Assembly: GCA_019321725.1 (NCBI GenBank)
Contig: CM033115.1
Span: 6,830,673 to 6,894,672, forward strand
DNA from: Paulownia fortunei
Taxonomy: Eukaryota; Streptophyta; Magnoliopsida; Lamiales; Paulowniaceae
Reading direction: 5' to 3'
DNA length: 64,000 nt
The notes beneath the pieces are model-generated. The model made no database searches. It saw nothing but the letters and a program-made list of their open reading frames with translations, and was not told the origin of the DNA. The first letter of the stretch is position 1, and each line of letters starts with the position of its first letter. Made by a program: the position numbers and the translations under genes. Below, in pieces: positions 9,887 through 23,036 of this stretch.

Positions 9887-12783
9887 CTACTGCGCTTTTG
9901 GTTTTTGAATCTTCACATAGGGGAAAAACCCCAAAAAGTGCATTACTTTTGGATCCCACCCTCGTTGTTGAGCACGGCAGTACATCAGGAATGTATTGGC
10001 AAAGTATGAGTTGAAACCCATGAGAACATGCCACAAGGCATGACCCTGTGGATTGAAGTACCAGCGTGAGATGTCCTTGCATAACAGACGGTCAACTAAC
10101 CAGCAGAAACTCCCAATCGAAAGAGTGACCACATAAAACTTTGCAAGCCGCTTAGCCAATTTGTCGTCTGTGTGAATATAATACTTGTACATCCTAGGAA
10201 TGCAAAGAAGACAAAGCAGCGCATAGTGCACCTTAAAACCAATATCAAAGCGAAGTTGTGAATGTGCAACAGCAAATACTGCACCATAGAGGAACAAAAA
10301 TGTGGGCATTGTACTTCGATAATGCCAATCTGGAGAGTAGAGAATGTAGATATAAAGGAGCATTTCCCACACCATAGGTGTTTCATCCCCTTGCTGTTGC
10401 CTGAGAAAGAATTCAAAGTGATTCTAAAAGCAGGCACTATATCAGGATGTTATTTGTGCCAGATATATCATAACAGAACCTCGCTTAAACCAACTGTTTC
10501 ATCAAAGGAGCAACATTTTCACATTTTCAGTGATCTTAACAATTTGAGACATGTCATCTTGTCACTACACAAGATAATTCTTTAATTAGATAGCCTGTAC
10601 TGCACCAATGCAAACTTAACCACATCCGCGCAATAAGATATTTAAATATCATCATAATATCAAGATGCTATGTCTTACCACAAATTCATATTACACCAAC
10701 TTCATGCAAGGTAAGCAGAGGTCAGAACCAGTTTCAAAATTATCAACAGATCAATCTTCTGAAATAATCAATGTGGACACCAATCCAGCTTCTCTAGAAA
10801 GTGAAATTCCATGCCATCAAATTACTAAAACAATTTAAATCCACTTACCACTCTAGCTAAAAGTCATTCAGACATCCTAAGGTTCTTTCCTTGCTTCTCC
10901 ATTTAAAAAAAAGCTTGTGCCATGGTGTTCATGCATGTGAAATATTATGTTATAAAATTTATCAAAAAGACAACCGGGCAACTGCACAGATAGATTTTAC
11001 CTCTCATCAAGCTATATATAGCAGCAGCATCTATAGTCAACCTAAATACAAATAATTCATTCTCACATTCCCTAAGTAAAATGTTATGATTTTGCCCATC
11101 TTATTAGCATCTTAGAGAATAATAACTCAACTAATTATACTTTCCTCAAACAAATTCAACATCCCAATGCAGTATGACTTCTCATGGTAACCCTTGTTGT
11201 AGTATTACCAAAGGGGAATATAACAGGAAAATGGTACTAGTAAAAAGTTGCAAGTTCTCTATTAGCAAAAAATTATATTTCCGGCACAAAAAAGATATAT
11301 TTTTGACATAATTAGTAACATCTATTATAACTAACCAATGTTTATACATGAAACAATATAGTGAAAGATATTAATTCTCTCTGAACAGTAGAGCTCCTAA
11401 AGTAAAATGAGGTGCAGGACCATCAAGCTTATATGTTTAATAGCATATACAGATCCCTTTTGTCATCAAATAAAACCGGACAGGTGTTAGGGAGGAAAGC
11501 CTAGCTAGATCATTCCTGTCTGGAATTTGTCCTTTGACTATGTTCACTCGCATGCTTGACCTAAAAAGGGGAAGAAAAAGAGTACGCGATGAAAGCAAAA
11601 GCCTCAAATAATATAACAAAAATCTTAATTTACAATGCAGTGGATTTTCACTTAATAAACCAGCTGTCAACTGCACTTTGTGAAAATTTATAATCCAATA
11701 GTCATCATAAAGAAACTTACCAGACATACAACAAACCAGACGAAGTAAAACACTAAACAGAAATTATGACTCTAAAAGAGTCTTTACAAGCTTTCTTTTA
11801 GTTAAAACATTTCAGTGTCACCAACAATCCGATCTTCCATTTGAAATCCAAAACTGCTATGCTCTTACAGGTAGACAAATTTAAATGACCTCTCCCCTTA
11901 TGAAAAAGCATGCAAAATGTGCAAGACTGGCCACAGCAGGGAGTCACTTACTGCACTTGACATGATTGTATGGATGCAAGTGATTTAAAAGATTATGGAT
12001 CTACGAATTCGAATAGAAAGAGTAAATTCTACTTATTTTAAGAGTTTGAAAGATATAAATTAACATAAGAATGATGCCTAAAAACTATACGATTGCATGC
12101 CTTTCTCCTCTCAAATAAAGTTTGAAGAATGAAACTCAGTTTTTCCAATTTTTCTTTCAAAAACAAAAACTTTTATCATAAAGCATGTTTATTGGAAAAA
12201 TCGGTACCAGCCAAATAAGCTTGAATTATAAACTCTTGTTGGTTTATTATTAAGCGTTTGTAATGGTTTGAAAAGTTATAGAAATGTGTTTCTTTGTCTG
12301 CAATACTTTAAATTTACTTTCTTTTATTTTATTTTTTGGGACCCAGTAAGCTCCAATTTCGAAATGGTATACTAGCATCACTATGTAATTGTCTAGATAC
12401 ATTAGTAACAAATTTTGCCAAAGATTTTTTTGAAAAATAAAGAAGCAGGTCAACCAAAACCTTTATGCACATTACAGGCCCATACTCAATCAGTAAGTAG
12501 AAAGGCAAGGGCATAAAATAAAAACTTACAGCCGCTGCAACGTGGCATGATATAGCATGCTGCCAATAGCAAGTATCATATTTGATATGTGAAGGACACT
12601 AAACCTTTTCTCAAAACGCTGTCTCAGTGAATTCACTAGACCAATGAGTGCTAAAATGATGCACGGAACATTAGATATGGTGTTGAAAAATTCGGCAATA
12701 TAGGAAGAGTAGACATAATTTGGCTCACACCACTCATGCGTAGATGTGACAGGGCCCCAAAAACTTGACACTCCATCTGCCAT
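9887..12783 (-). CDS. ACER: Alkaline ceramidase (ACER/alkaline phytoceramidase family), 255 aa
   Basis: Join complement(12530-12783) and complement(9887-10400): 254 + 514 bases give 255 codons and a stop. The single coding intron splits the Leu codon of LQRL|QQQGD, with donor GTAAGT and acceptor TCTCAG. The enzyme is a multi-pass ER/Golgi membrane amidase that hydrolyses ceramide or phytoceramide to a free sphingoid base and a fatty acid. The active-site pattern of the family is complete: Ser75 and His79 in GSMLYHATL, Asp90 in QQQGDETP, and His205/His209 in GHALWH, the zinc-binding set. The N-terminal calcium-site motif is present as EWCEPNY with Glu31 in AEFFNT. Several hydrophobic helices follow (for example YALLCLLCIPRMY and FYVVTLSIGSFCWLV). 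The C-terminus is lysine-rich (KIQKPKAQ). Length agrees with plant ACER proteins and nothing is broken. The start is the Met directly before ADGVSSFWGP, the family N-terminus. Confidence 0.95.
10401..12529 (-). other. Coding intron of the ceramidase gene (2.1 kb)
   Basis: GT..AG on the minus strand. AT-rich; I see no inserted gene or clear element. The frames near 11437-11727 and 12250-12514 are not supported. Confidence 0.8.
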
Positions 12784-15700
12784 TTCTCAATACGTGGGCT
12801 TCAATGTAATTGACCTTTTGAAGATGGTGTCAGGATGTAAATGATTTCCACAAATCCTACAGATAAAAATGCAAGTGAAATCTATGTTAAAATGTGCACA
12901 TTGATTATAGATAAACTTAAGATGTATCAAACCATAAGCACCTTCATGATCATGCAGAAGCAAATTAAAAGAACAGATTGTTAAAAGCCATTCATGGGTC
13001 CAGATAGAAAAAATTCAAGTTACTCCATACAGCATTGAGGACATAGGATTTTTTTTTCCCTCTAAAAGGAGGTAGGGGAGTTTCGAGGATAGGGGGAGTG
13101 GGTCATTTATTCAACAAGACCAAGTATTAAAAACCCATATACTTCTACCCATCATAATCAAGTCCTGAACAAAATGATCGATGAAAAGTTTAACAAGATT
13201 TTAAATCTAGATACTCTTTCATTAAAAGGAATAGCTTAATTAATCTACTTTCAGAATAACACTAATTTTGACTGGAAATAGAATTCAAACACAGTTGCAC
13301 AAATAGGATATAAAACACAGAAGCATTAAACCAAATAGCAACAACAATTAATTCAAGTTCATATACGCAGGCAGACATAATGGCAAGAGACCCTCTAGGA
13401 AGTCTCAAGCTATAAGACATTCATATGAACAACAATGTATCCTTTGAACATGAGCTTGAAACTTTCACTGATCATGGCAGAATTATAGGGTGGCAGTACA
13501 ATTAGGAAATTTTCCACTTTGGAATTTATCTTGTGTAATGCGAGCATAATTCATCACACAAGCTTAAAATATGTACTCCTAACTGTATTCTTCATTTTTC
13601 AAACCCTTTCGTTTCCCTTGAGTGCTGAAAGTTAGGGCATTCTCCACTGTGATGCCACTTTTATACTTTCCATGTTCCCTTTGCAAATCCACTTCGTTTT
13701 AAAGGTTTACTTCAACAGCCTCTTCCTAATTTGTGTTGTACACATATTTGATTAATAACCATACTGTAGAGAAGGGACAAGGGAGAGAGAATCAAACGCC
13801 ACCACTTGCAGTAACATTTAAACATGAAGCATCAGTACGTATACAAAATATGCTTCATCCAGTTGTTTTTATATGACTAGAGAAGGCCCTTCTCAAAGAA
13901 ACTCAAAAAATACCTAGGAGCCATTTTTACCCCAAGTTGAGGGTATGGAAATGTGAAATGTCAAAGCTGCAAAGAATAAGACTTTTTGCCCATAAAGTTT
14001 ATACTTTCAAAACTTCCCACATAACAAAAAAAATCCGATTCTTCTACTACTCCAAAAATTGGCCACAAGCAAGAAGTTTTCTTCTTCACTTCTTCTCCAC
14101 TCAAGTTGCATGCACAAACCACCCTTCCATCCTCTGCAAACCCGAAGTTAGCATCTTTACAACCTTAGATAGGTGAGGAAGAACGTGTTTTACAGTATAT
14201 TTCAAGGTTTTTCAAAGAATTTGTGAACGACAGTGTTGGAAAGCCACTTAGTCGATAGAAATATAGTTGGTTTAGAGCTCGAAATGTAAGTAACCCCACC
14301 CTAGTTCCATACATGCAATTATGTGCCTAAGTGATGATACGTGTGTGATTATGTGTTGATGCTTTAAGTTCTGCGTGTTTATTATCCTTATCCTGTCATT
14401 GCACTTGCATATCATGTCAACAAACACAATGCAGGATTAAGTTAAGCTTAGAAGGTGACATGAGCATGCAAGTCTATTTTTGAAAGATACATTTACCCCG
14501 AATATTTTATTTCCAAAAGTTTAGTCGGGTGTACATTGATGCTGAGAAGGGTGTGAGTGGGAAATGGGATCTTAACTGGAATGCATTAAGCTGATCTTAA
14601 GAGCTACTTACGCAAGCTCTTACAAAATGCATGAGCAAAGGACTTATAAGCTTATAGGCTGTCAGATCTTATCTGGTCAATGGGATCTTAACTTGGTTGG
14701 ATAAAACATACTGTAAGCATGCTTACAAATGGATTTTAAAGGAGCATAGCTTACGAACTATTGAAGTTGAATAGAGACATTTCAATCATATTCTATCAAA
14801 CTAGAAGGCTGTATAAGATCTTCAAATTAGGTCAGAGTTTCTTTATTTTTCTTCATGTAACTTAAAGGCTACTGAGGACCTTGTTTCTTCAGTTCTTTGG
14901 TAAAGTCCCACTCTCATTTTGTTAATCACCCAGGTGTCTTTTAAAAAACTGTATCAGGAGAATATCCGTAGGAGGAAACTTCAAAAAGGAATGGGACCCA
15001 TTTCAATGAAAATCTTTTTCCTTGCATTAAATCACACATCCAAAGTGCAACCACTTATATCATGGAAAAAGCTGCCATTTAGCCATCAAATTTAAGAAAT
15101 GCTTTGTCAGGCATCTAGACTTCCTTCATTAACCAATAAAAAGTCAGAAATAGAAATTAAATAATGTACATTTCATAGTTCCCTCACCCTCCATAATTAA
15201 ATATACAATAAGCATTTGTTCCATTTATTTAGACAAACCAAGCATGCCAGAATCAGTCAAACAAATCTAGCTGAGAAACAGGATCCATGCGCTTGATCAC
15301 AAAATTGAAATTTTTTCCATCTTATCCATCTTATTGCTGCGGCCACTGAATGTTTAATTTGAGGACTACCAGTTCTGGTGTCCAGGAAAGTGCATTTCAT
15401 ATATGGTGAAACATAATTTTGCAACAAAAAATAAAAATATCTAAATATGTTAAACCAACATATTGCAATCACAAGTGAACACAGAAAGCACTCATTCAGG
15501 ATTATTTCAAATAAATATGTAAAATAACTCTAGTAAAATTGGTACATTGACATAGATTTTTAGAATAGAGCCAAATTAATATCATTCCACTGAATTAGTA
15601 ATAGAACACTCATATTCCACTGAATAAATTTCCAAATCAATATTTCGCAACAAAAATAAAAATAAAAAACCCTCTAAATTAAAAAAAAAAAAAGCAGCAA

Positions 15701-15970
15701 ACTGCAAAAGGAGCACAAATTATTAATCAAATAACAATCAATATCATTCCACTGAATAAATTTCAAAACCACAAACCTTGTTCACAAAATTAATCTTCAT
15801 ATCCAATATTATTCATCTGATAAATACATAATAAATTTCCTCAAGTAAAAGCAATTCCGCATTACTTTCGCCACCAACACACTCACATAAAAATCGTCGG
15901 TTTCACAAAGCGTACTGACCTCACAAACTCAGATCTGAGTCGCGGCCGTTGCACGCACCCAAAAAACCCT
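12784..15970 (-). other. Probable 5' UTR of the ceramidase gene, with a 3.06 kb intron (12857-15919)
   Basis: About 73 bases upstream of the start codon a good acceptor is seen on the minus strand (TTTTTATCTGTAG|GATTTG, exon from 12856). A good donor lies about 3 kb upstream (TTTGTGAG|GTCAGT, exon ending at 15920), in a GC-richer block typical of a plant 5' UTR. The proposed leader exon lies just downstream of a TATA box. The intervening DNA has no convincing coding sequence. The junction is inferred and needs a transcript. Confidence 0.5.
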
Positions 15971-15984
15971 TCGAATTTCGGCAG

Positions 15985-15994
15985 AAATATATAG
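15985..15994 (-). promoter_or_regulatory. Candidate TATA box of the ceramidase gene
   Basis: The minus strand reads CTATATATTT here, about 30 bases before the start of the GC-richer leader that ends in the donor at 15919. Spacing fits a transcription start near 15955. Confidence 0.4.
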
Positions 15995-17294
15995 ACATCA
16001 CCGCTGTATACGCGTATCTATATATGTTCGTGTGCGCGAATGAAAGTACATGGCCGGATTCCTTTTTCCTTTTTTCTCTTTTTTTCACTTTTATTTCAAG
16101 TGGGAATATTTAATTTAAATTCCGAAATAGGGATTTTATTATATTTATATGGATTTCTCCTTTTAGGTACGGAGAACTTCTTGAGTTTGAGTTTCAAAAC
16201 GGTTCCAAATGATTGACCTCACTTGGGAGTGCTTCACACGCGCTCATGGCATGTGACTAGGAGTGTCCATACGGCAAAAAACTTCTATGCGATCAATAGC
16301 ACATTATCGTATTGTAGAGTTGGTAGGGAATCGAATTTATTAAAATTTGAGGTTCATTCTGTTGAAATTATTGAATATTTAGATTCAAATCAAACATCAT
16401 CGTGTCATAGAATTGGTAATAGTTTGAATTTATCAAAATTTTGAGATTCAATCTGTTGAAATTATTGAAGATTTAGATCCAAATCAAAATCGTCCACATT
16501 TGAATTCAATTTTATTAGATTTGTTTTATAATTTTAAAATTATTAAAAAATAAATTATTAAATATTTTTAGAAAACATATTTTAAAAAAAATAACATTCA
16601 AATGAATGTATATATATTAAATATACAGAAAAAAACGACGTCGGATATTTATCATGTCAAATTTAAAAATTAAAAAAAAATAAAAAAACTAAAACCCAAC
16701 AAACACCCATTTATATAATGATAAAATCTGTTTTAGGTGGGTTGAATTTAGAATGAGAAGGGTTTAGAGTCATCCATTATCATTCCTATCATGAGGCAAT
16801 CTTAATTATATAGTTTAAAACACTTTATATAGATAAATATTTTTTTTATGAGTTTGGACAAACACAGTCTATATATTTATAATTAAAAGGAGACTGTAGT
16901 AGCTTAAAGTCCAAATCCAAAGTCCAACCCATTCTATTTAAGCTCAAAATTTTATGGTTGAGTTTGATAAAAATTTGAGAAAATTAATTATATAATAATT
17001 AATATCGATTAATTTAATTATGAAAAAAAATTGGTTCTATGAAATTGCAATTAATCAAAGGCTGCTATTTTTGTATCTTGTAAATGCTAATTATTGCATT
17101 TGGACAATTCAAAAATAATTCCATTTTAATTAGAAGAAAGGTTTATGAATCACAATAACAGTTTAGATTATCAAATGATGAATCAGTGATCACAAAAAAG
17201 GGCCCCACCTGATTTTAAGAGCTAAAAGGCTAAACGACCCTTAGCGACTCAAATCTAAATTCAAGTCAGGGCACACCGAAAAGAGCCTATGGCT

Positions 17295-17331
17295 TTTCTT
17301 TCTTTCTTTCTTTCTTTTTTTTTTTTTTTTG
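17295..17331. repeat. (CTTT)n microsatellite running into a poly-T tract
   Basis: Several CTTT units followed by an uninterrupted run of T. This may be the A-rich tail of an antisense retroposed sequence, but no body was recognised. Confidence 0.85.
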
Positions 17332-19560
17332 TGTTAAAAAACAAAATGTGAAATTTATCTCAATAAAACATAAAACAAATACTATAAAATACAAATTTGA
17401 ACATTTAACTAACAGATTAGATATCAAGATAACAATATTTAAATAATTACAACAAATGTTTATCTGCCTACATAATGGGAGACAAAATTGTTACAAAATT
17501 CGATAAATATCACATTTTGTTAGGGCTCAAATTCAAATTAATATTTTAGAAACTTTGAGACTCTTAATATAAAATATGTTGATTTTACACGAAGAGAAAT
17601 AGTGGTCACTCATAAACTCAAAACAATACTATGAACAAAGAATGTCCGTTTATTATGAAATTAAATTAATAATTTACATTATAATCAAGAAACTGATGGC
17701 ATAGAATTAAGGCACTAAAGTAAAAGTCTATACACCTCAATGTGGTCGTTTTTTTGGCTTCGTGTTTGTGTTCCACCAAGCCATAACTTGTGAAGCTTAA
17801 CCTAGTTTTTATAAAGAAAATAGCTATTTAATTATTTTGAGATTATTTTATGTTCTTTCCAAAAAAAACTGTTTTAAAAAATATCACTCCACCTTTCACT
17901 ACATCATATATATATATTTGTGTATATTTGTATTTGTGTTTTAATTAATTATTTCACAATAAGACAGGAAGAATTATTTGTAGATCTTAAAATATAATTT
18001 AACAAAAAAAAATTCAAATACATGTCGGTCGACAATACATTTGCATCTATAGTTTTAATAAGCGATGTCAGGGGCACAAAACCTGAGTTCATTAGATGAA
18101 TGAATTAAACTTAAACAAACCACCACCAATGGGGGTTCACTTGAAAAATTCCCATTAGAATCCTACCTCTTGGTTATAGCATGGTTACTTTGGTCTCCAC
18201 AACTTCATTTCGTGTGAGTAGTATGTATTCAATATTCATTTTTTTTTTTTGGGTTATATATACATGATTGCCTGATTTGTTCTACAAGTTAGTGGGCTAC
18301 TCATGTTTGATGTTTATGTTTAGAACTTCTTAAAAATATTTTATAAGATGTTTAAGAGTTTATAATTTATTTTTAAATATTTGGCAAAATTTTTAGATGA
18401 TAAACTTATATATAAACTTGTGGAATCTTATAAGTTCCTTTAAAAAAAATTAGAAAAAAATTAAGGAGTTTCTAATTATTTTTTTGAAAAAAAAATGTAA
18501 CCATATTAATTATAAATTTTTTTACTACTAATATCTAATAAGTTCCATAAATTTATTTTATCTAAACAAGAACTCATTTTTAATATAAAAATTTACATAT
18601 TATAAATTCATAAATATTTTAAAAATATAGAGCTCATAAGATCTTTAAATAAGTTTAGCATACATCTCTTAATTTAAAAAAAAAAGGTACATAAGCCACA
18701 AACACACGTGTATGAAACTATCGTTCAAGTATATTGACATGTAAAAGTACAACCTTGTATTGAAACTCATCAACATTAGAAGGAAAATGCTAAGCACTTG
18801 AGCTAACACTTACATGAAATGTTGCAACTTAGGAGCAGCATATCAATGGGCATATAAAATGCAATCAACATCCCCAAACAAGGGAATAAAGGACCAATCA
18901 TTATCAAGTATTGAGATAGCTTTCCTACACAATATGAAAATTCTCATTTGGATTAGATTTCATTCAACCCAAATCAATTACATGGATTGAATTATATTTG
19001 CTATATCATTTATAAAGAGTTCAAAGAAAATAGTCAATCATATGGCAAGCGCAATAACACTTGTCATGTGATTAGTTGAGTCTGACCAAACGTATTTTTT
19101 CAACAATATTAACATGTAGAAATCATGTCAAATGTTATAGGAAGTTGTGTTTGGATAAAAAAAAATTAATCCACTAAAAAATAGCAATAACTATAAGTAG
19201 CAACCATCCCACAAGAATAACACATTCCTACTACCATCATTGTCACCAACTTGAATAGCCTATATCACAAGCACACATAGCAAGTCATAAGTCACCATGC
19301 CATGCCATGTCAAGCATAGGCCATAGGAACAAACCCTAAGGAAAATCCAACTATGCCCGAGGGCACCCGTCGCATGCACCCACAACTTGTGTGCGTCTGC
19401 CAACACCCACAACCCACAATTGTCGTCGTACAAACTAGCTTCCCACTAAGTCATGCATAGCCCTTGAATTAAACCATATGCCTCATATGCCAACTTCGAT
19501 ATGCTACTACATACAAAGCCTTGCGTCAAATCACCAACTCTTGTTCTGTCATAAATTAAG

Positions 19561-19866
19561 TGTGAGTTTGGACCGATTGAGGCTCGCTTTTTGAATTTTA
19601 TTGTGGTTCACTAATGCTTTTGACAACTTTAGTCAAAATTATTTTTTGTTAACCGTAATTTCCAAAGGCATTTAGCAATGATCAATTTTAAGTTGTTCAA
19701 GCAAAATAATCTTTTACTTAGTAAAAACTATTTTTTGAAGTTTTTGACAGAGCACAGTTTGGCATAATCAATTATTTCAAAACTCATTTTTTGTAGGGAT
19801 TAATTATATACAAAAAACAATTCTTATATAATTAATTATTTGAAAGCTGAGCCAAGCTCACCCTTA
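19561..19866. mobile_element. Candidate MITE (PIF/Harbinger-like)
   Basis: The left end GTGTGAGTTTGG and the reverse complement of the right end, GGGTGAGCTTGG, match at 10 of 12 positions, and TTA lies at or within one base of both ends. The length of about 0.3 kb and AT-rich interior fit a MITE. The exact boundary is off by one base on the left, so the call is weak. Confidence 0.35.
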
Positions 19867-20793
19867 TAAATTCGATGATAATTGGGATTCTACTTGTTTG
19901 ACCAATCTCTTATTTTTTTTCTTTTTTTCCCTTTTTCTTTCTCTCATCAAGATTTTTCCGTTCAAGTTTCTTGTATAAAATAAAATAAAATAAAATCGTA
20001 AAAGACCCAACAACTTGTAATTTTTTTTTTCATTTTACCTTAATTATGGATAAACTGACAAGATCATATCTGAAGTAATTTTAATATGTTTTGGCCTGAT
20101 CAGGAATGACAATGTTTAGTAAATCATAAATAGATGTCATTGGCCTTCATAATACAATTTTTAGTATCATCACTGTAGACTTCTATCAATCACTAAAGTT
20201 ATGAATGATTTTTAAATTCACAAGCAAACTACAAAAGTGAGTGGAATTTGCCTGATTCTATTCTAGATATATGATAAGAGAGATTGTATAGGTGGTCTTT
20301 TTCACCTTTGTTTAATTCTTGTTTTAGGCATAGTAACAAATTCGAGGTTAAGATATAATTTGTAAGATTTTAAAAATTCATAATTAGGGTATTATTTGAA
20401 ATAGCTTGAAAAAAATTCGACAAAATCTGTTCATATAACAAAATTTATTTTAAAAATTCATAATTAATTAAAAAATGTATCAATACAAAATATTTAATTA
20501 TTTTATAAAATAATAAATTTATGTGTAAAGCTTGTCAACACAATTATATCATATAGTAAAATTACATATATACCTTGAAAAATATAAAAATAAGGTAGTA
20601 TAATGTAATCTTATTAAAATAAGAATAAAATTAAAAAATAAATTACTTTATTATGGAAAAACTCATGAGATTTTGTCATATTATTATTTATAAAAGATAT
20701 ATATGAAATTTTAATATTCTATGAAAATATCATGTTTTATTTGAATTATTTTAAAAAATTTAAAAAAATTTGTTACTTTGCTTCTAGGGAATC

Positions 20794-21133
20794 ATTGGAG
20801 ATCAAATTAATTTTGGAGGAGATCAGAGAGTCGATTCCACCAACAAATATTTAAATACAAAAAGTCAATGTTCTTGAAGTTCTAACGTTTGATTCAAAAT
20901 TAAGGTGTTAAACCTTCGACTTAATGTTATTGAGGACAAAATCAAGTTTTGGGGAGATCAAATCAGTAATTCCACCTCCAAAAGTTCAAATTTAAAAAAT
21001 TCTTGTTTTTGAAAAGAAGAATAAGAGGGTCTATAGAGATTATAACCATTGTATGTTTTTAATTCAATAAAACTCATTTTGTATTATTTGTCTTATTTTT
21101 TAATTATTGCAGACAAAAAAATTTATATTACAA
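20794..21133 (+). repeat. Partial 5' LTR of the gag-only element
   Basis: Aligns with 23609-23950: shared landmarks include GTCGATTCCACCAACAAATA, AATACAAAAAGTCAAT and AAAAGAAGAATAAGA. Similarity stops abruptly at the upstream edge. Confidence 0.8.
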
Positions 21134-21250
21134 ATTTCTAGCATGCCCGTGGGATAATCTCTATCTCTCATCTCATCTTTTCAAATCAAGTTCAAAATTT
21201 AGATGGTGATGAATGACAAGTACTCTAACTTCACAAATGTTAAATTTTCA

Positions 21251-22341
21251 ATGTCGAGACAAAATGGTGTGTTGTCAAGCCATGAAATTGCCACTCTAAA
21301 TCACAAGCATAAAGAGACAAAACAAGATGGTGTGTTGCCAAGTCACGAAATCACCACTCTAAATCACAAGGATAAGAGAGCAAAATAAGATGATGTATTG
21401 TCGAGTCACGAAGTTACCACTTCAAACCATAAGCATAAGGGGGTAAGACAAGATGATATGTTGTTGAGCCACGAAGTTGCCACTCCAAATCATAAGCATA
21501 AGAAGGCAAGACAAGATGGTGTGTTGTTGAGCCATGAAGTTCAAGACGCCACTCTAAATCACAAGCATGAGGGGGCAAGACAAGATGGTGTGTTCTTGAG
21601 CTATGAAATCACAATTCCAATTAAAGGAGTTTATCATCGAGACTATCAAAGACAAATTCGATGGAAACTTCAAATCATTTTTTACTTATACCAAACCGTA
21701 CACTAAGAGAATTGACAATTTGAAGATATCAGTTGGCTACCAACCCCCAAAATTTTAGCAATTTGATGGCAAAGGAAACCTAAAGCAACACGTGACTTAT
21801 TTTATTGAGACATGTAACAATGCTAGAATATGATAGGAACTGCCTGATTAAGCAATTTGTCTGCTCATTAATGGGGAATGTATTTGATTGATACACTGAC
21901 CTGGAGGCAAACTCAATTGATAATTGAAAGCAATTGGAACAAGAGTTGTTCAATCACTTTTATGGCACCCGTCGTACTATTAGTATGGTTGAATTTGCTA
22001 ACTTAAGACAAGAAAAAAATGAGCCTGTGTTTAAATATATCAATAATTGGAGAAATTTATTTTTAAATTATAAAGATACTTTGTTAGAAACTTCTGCGAT
22101 TGAGACATGCATCCAAGAAATATACTGGGGTATCTGCTACATATTTCAAGGAATCAAACCAAATTTTTTTGGAGAATTAGCAATTTGTGCACTTGCCATT
22201 GAGATAAGTATGAATTTTGACAAAGAAAAATGCTCAAGTGATATCAATGACAATAAAGATGAAGAAGATGCGGCTTCATATGTAATAAATGCTAACTTCG
22301 GCTTTTCAATACTCCTAGATACGAGCATAAACTATCTATAA
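21251..22341 (+). pseudogene. Retrotransposon gag, decayed
   Basis: Gag protein of a Ty3-type element. After the 21-residue repeats the frame decays (several stops between 21704 and 21930; KFQQFDGKGN-like and THFIETCNNA-like residues can still be picked out), then reads openly from 21934 through the classic retrotransposon gag region: QELFNHFYGTRRTISMVEF, LRQEKNEPVFKYINNWRNL and GIKPNFFGELAICA. No CCHC knuckle is seen before the frame ends in the downstream minisatellite. Not functional as read. Confidence 0.8.
21263..21620 (+). repeat. In-frame 63-bp (21-codon) tandem repeat at the gag N-terminus
   Basis: Units start at 21263, 21326, 21389, 21452, 21515 (this one 6 bases longer) and 21584 (partial). 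The translated unit is about GVLSSHEIATLNHKHKETKQ with Asn or Asp in front. Unit 2 ends in a stop (21386-21388), so the array is no longer open throughout. Confidence 0.85.
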
Positions 22342-22965
22342 TTATCAAATTAATTTTTGTTCAAATGCTCCTTGATAAGAGTATGAATTATTGTAAAACT
22401 CTTTGATATGAGTATAAACTATCAGCAAGTTTAAGTAAATTCAAAAGTTCATTGACATGAATATAAAAGGTTTATAAATCAAATCAAACTAAAGATTCAT
22501 TGATACGAATATAAACTATTTACCAAAATTCAAATTCAAACTCATTGATATGAGTATAAACTATTTATAAATTTTGAATTTAAATAGAGACTCCTTGATA
22601 CGAGTATAAACTATTTACAAATTTCAAATAAATTCAAATCAAAAACTCCTTGATATGAAGATAAACTGTCAATAAATTCAAATTAAGTCAAGAACTCCTT
22701 GATATGAGGATAAATTGTCCACAAATTTAAATGAAGTTAAGAACTTTTTGATATGAGGATAAATTGTTTATAAATTCAAATAAAGTTAAGAACTCTTTGA
22801 TGCGAGGATAAACAATCTATAAATCCAAATCAAATTTGAAGAAATTCTTGATATGAGAATAAACTGTTTACAAATTCAAATCAATTCAATATAAGAACTC
22901 CTCGATATGAGTTAAAAATATCTTTATATTCTAAATAAGTTCAAGTAAATTGTTATGAGTTGATC
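22306..22965 (+). repeat. Minisatellite, about 13 units of 31-57 bp (mostly 46-57)
   Basis: Units share the core CTCCTTGATATGAGTATAAA followed by CTATTTACAAATTCAAAT with variable spacers. Unit starts fall near 22306, 22367, 22398, 22447, 22494, 22540, 22590, 22645, 22694 and onward to about 22965. It lies directly downstream of gag and ends about 70 bases before the 3' LTR. Confidence 0.85.
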
Positions 22966-23036
22966 CTATTAATGAAAGAGTTCGATACTTATTCACTCTA
23001 AGACGCATTGTCCGTGAACAAGTTTCGATGGGGTAT

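Larger units (their letters stand above)
16000..20793. other. Gene-free AT-rich region
   Basis: About 4.8 kb with no supported gene. The small open frame at 16223-16444 contains two imperfect copies (about 16310-16375 and 16392-16475) of a block with GAATTTATTAAAATTT, GAGGTTCATTCTGTTGAAATTATTGA, i.e. a tandem duplication and not a gene. The rest is probably old transposon debris and simple sequence. Confidence 0.6.

Noticed and set aside
22306..22965. Regularly spaced repeats resembling a CRISPR-type array
   Set aside because: The repeats are diverged, the spacers are themselves similar, and the setting is a plant retroelement; it is a minisatellite.
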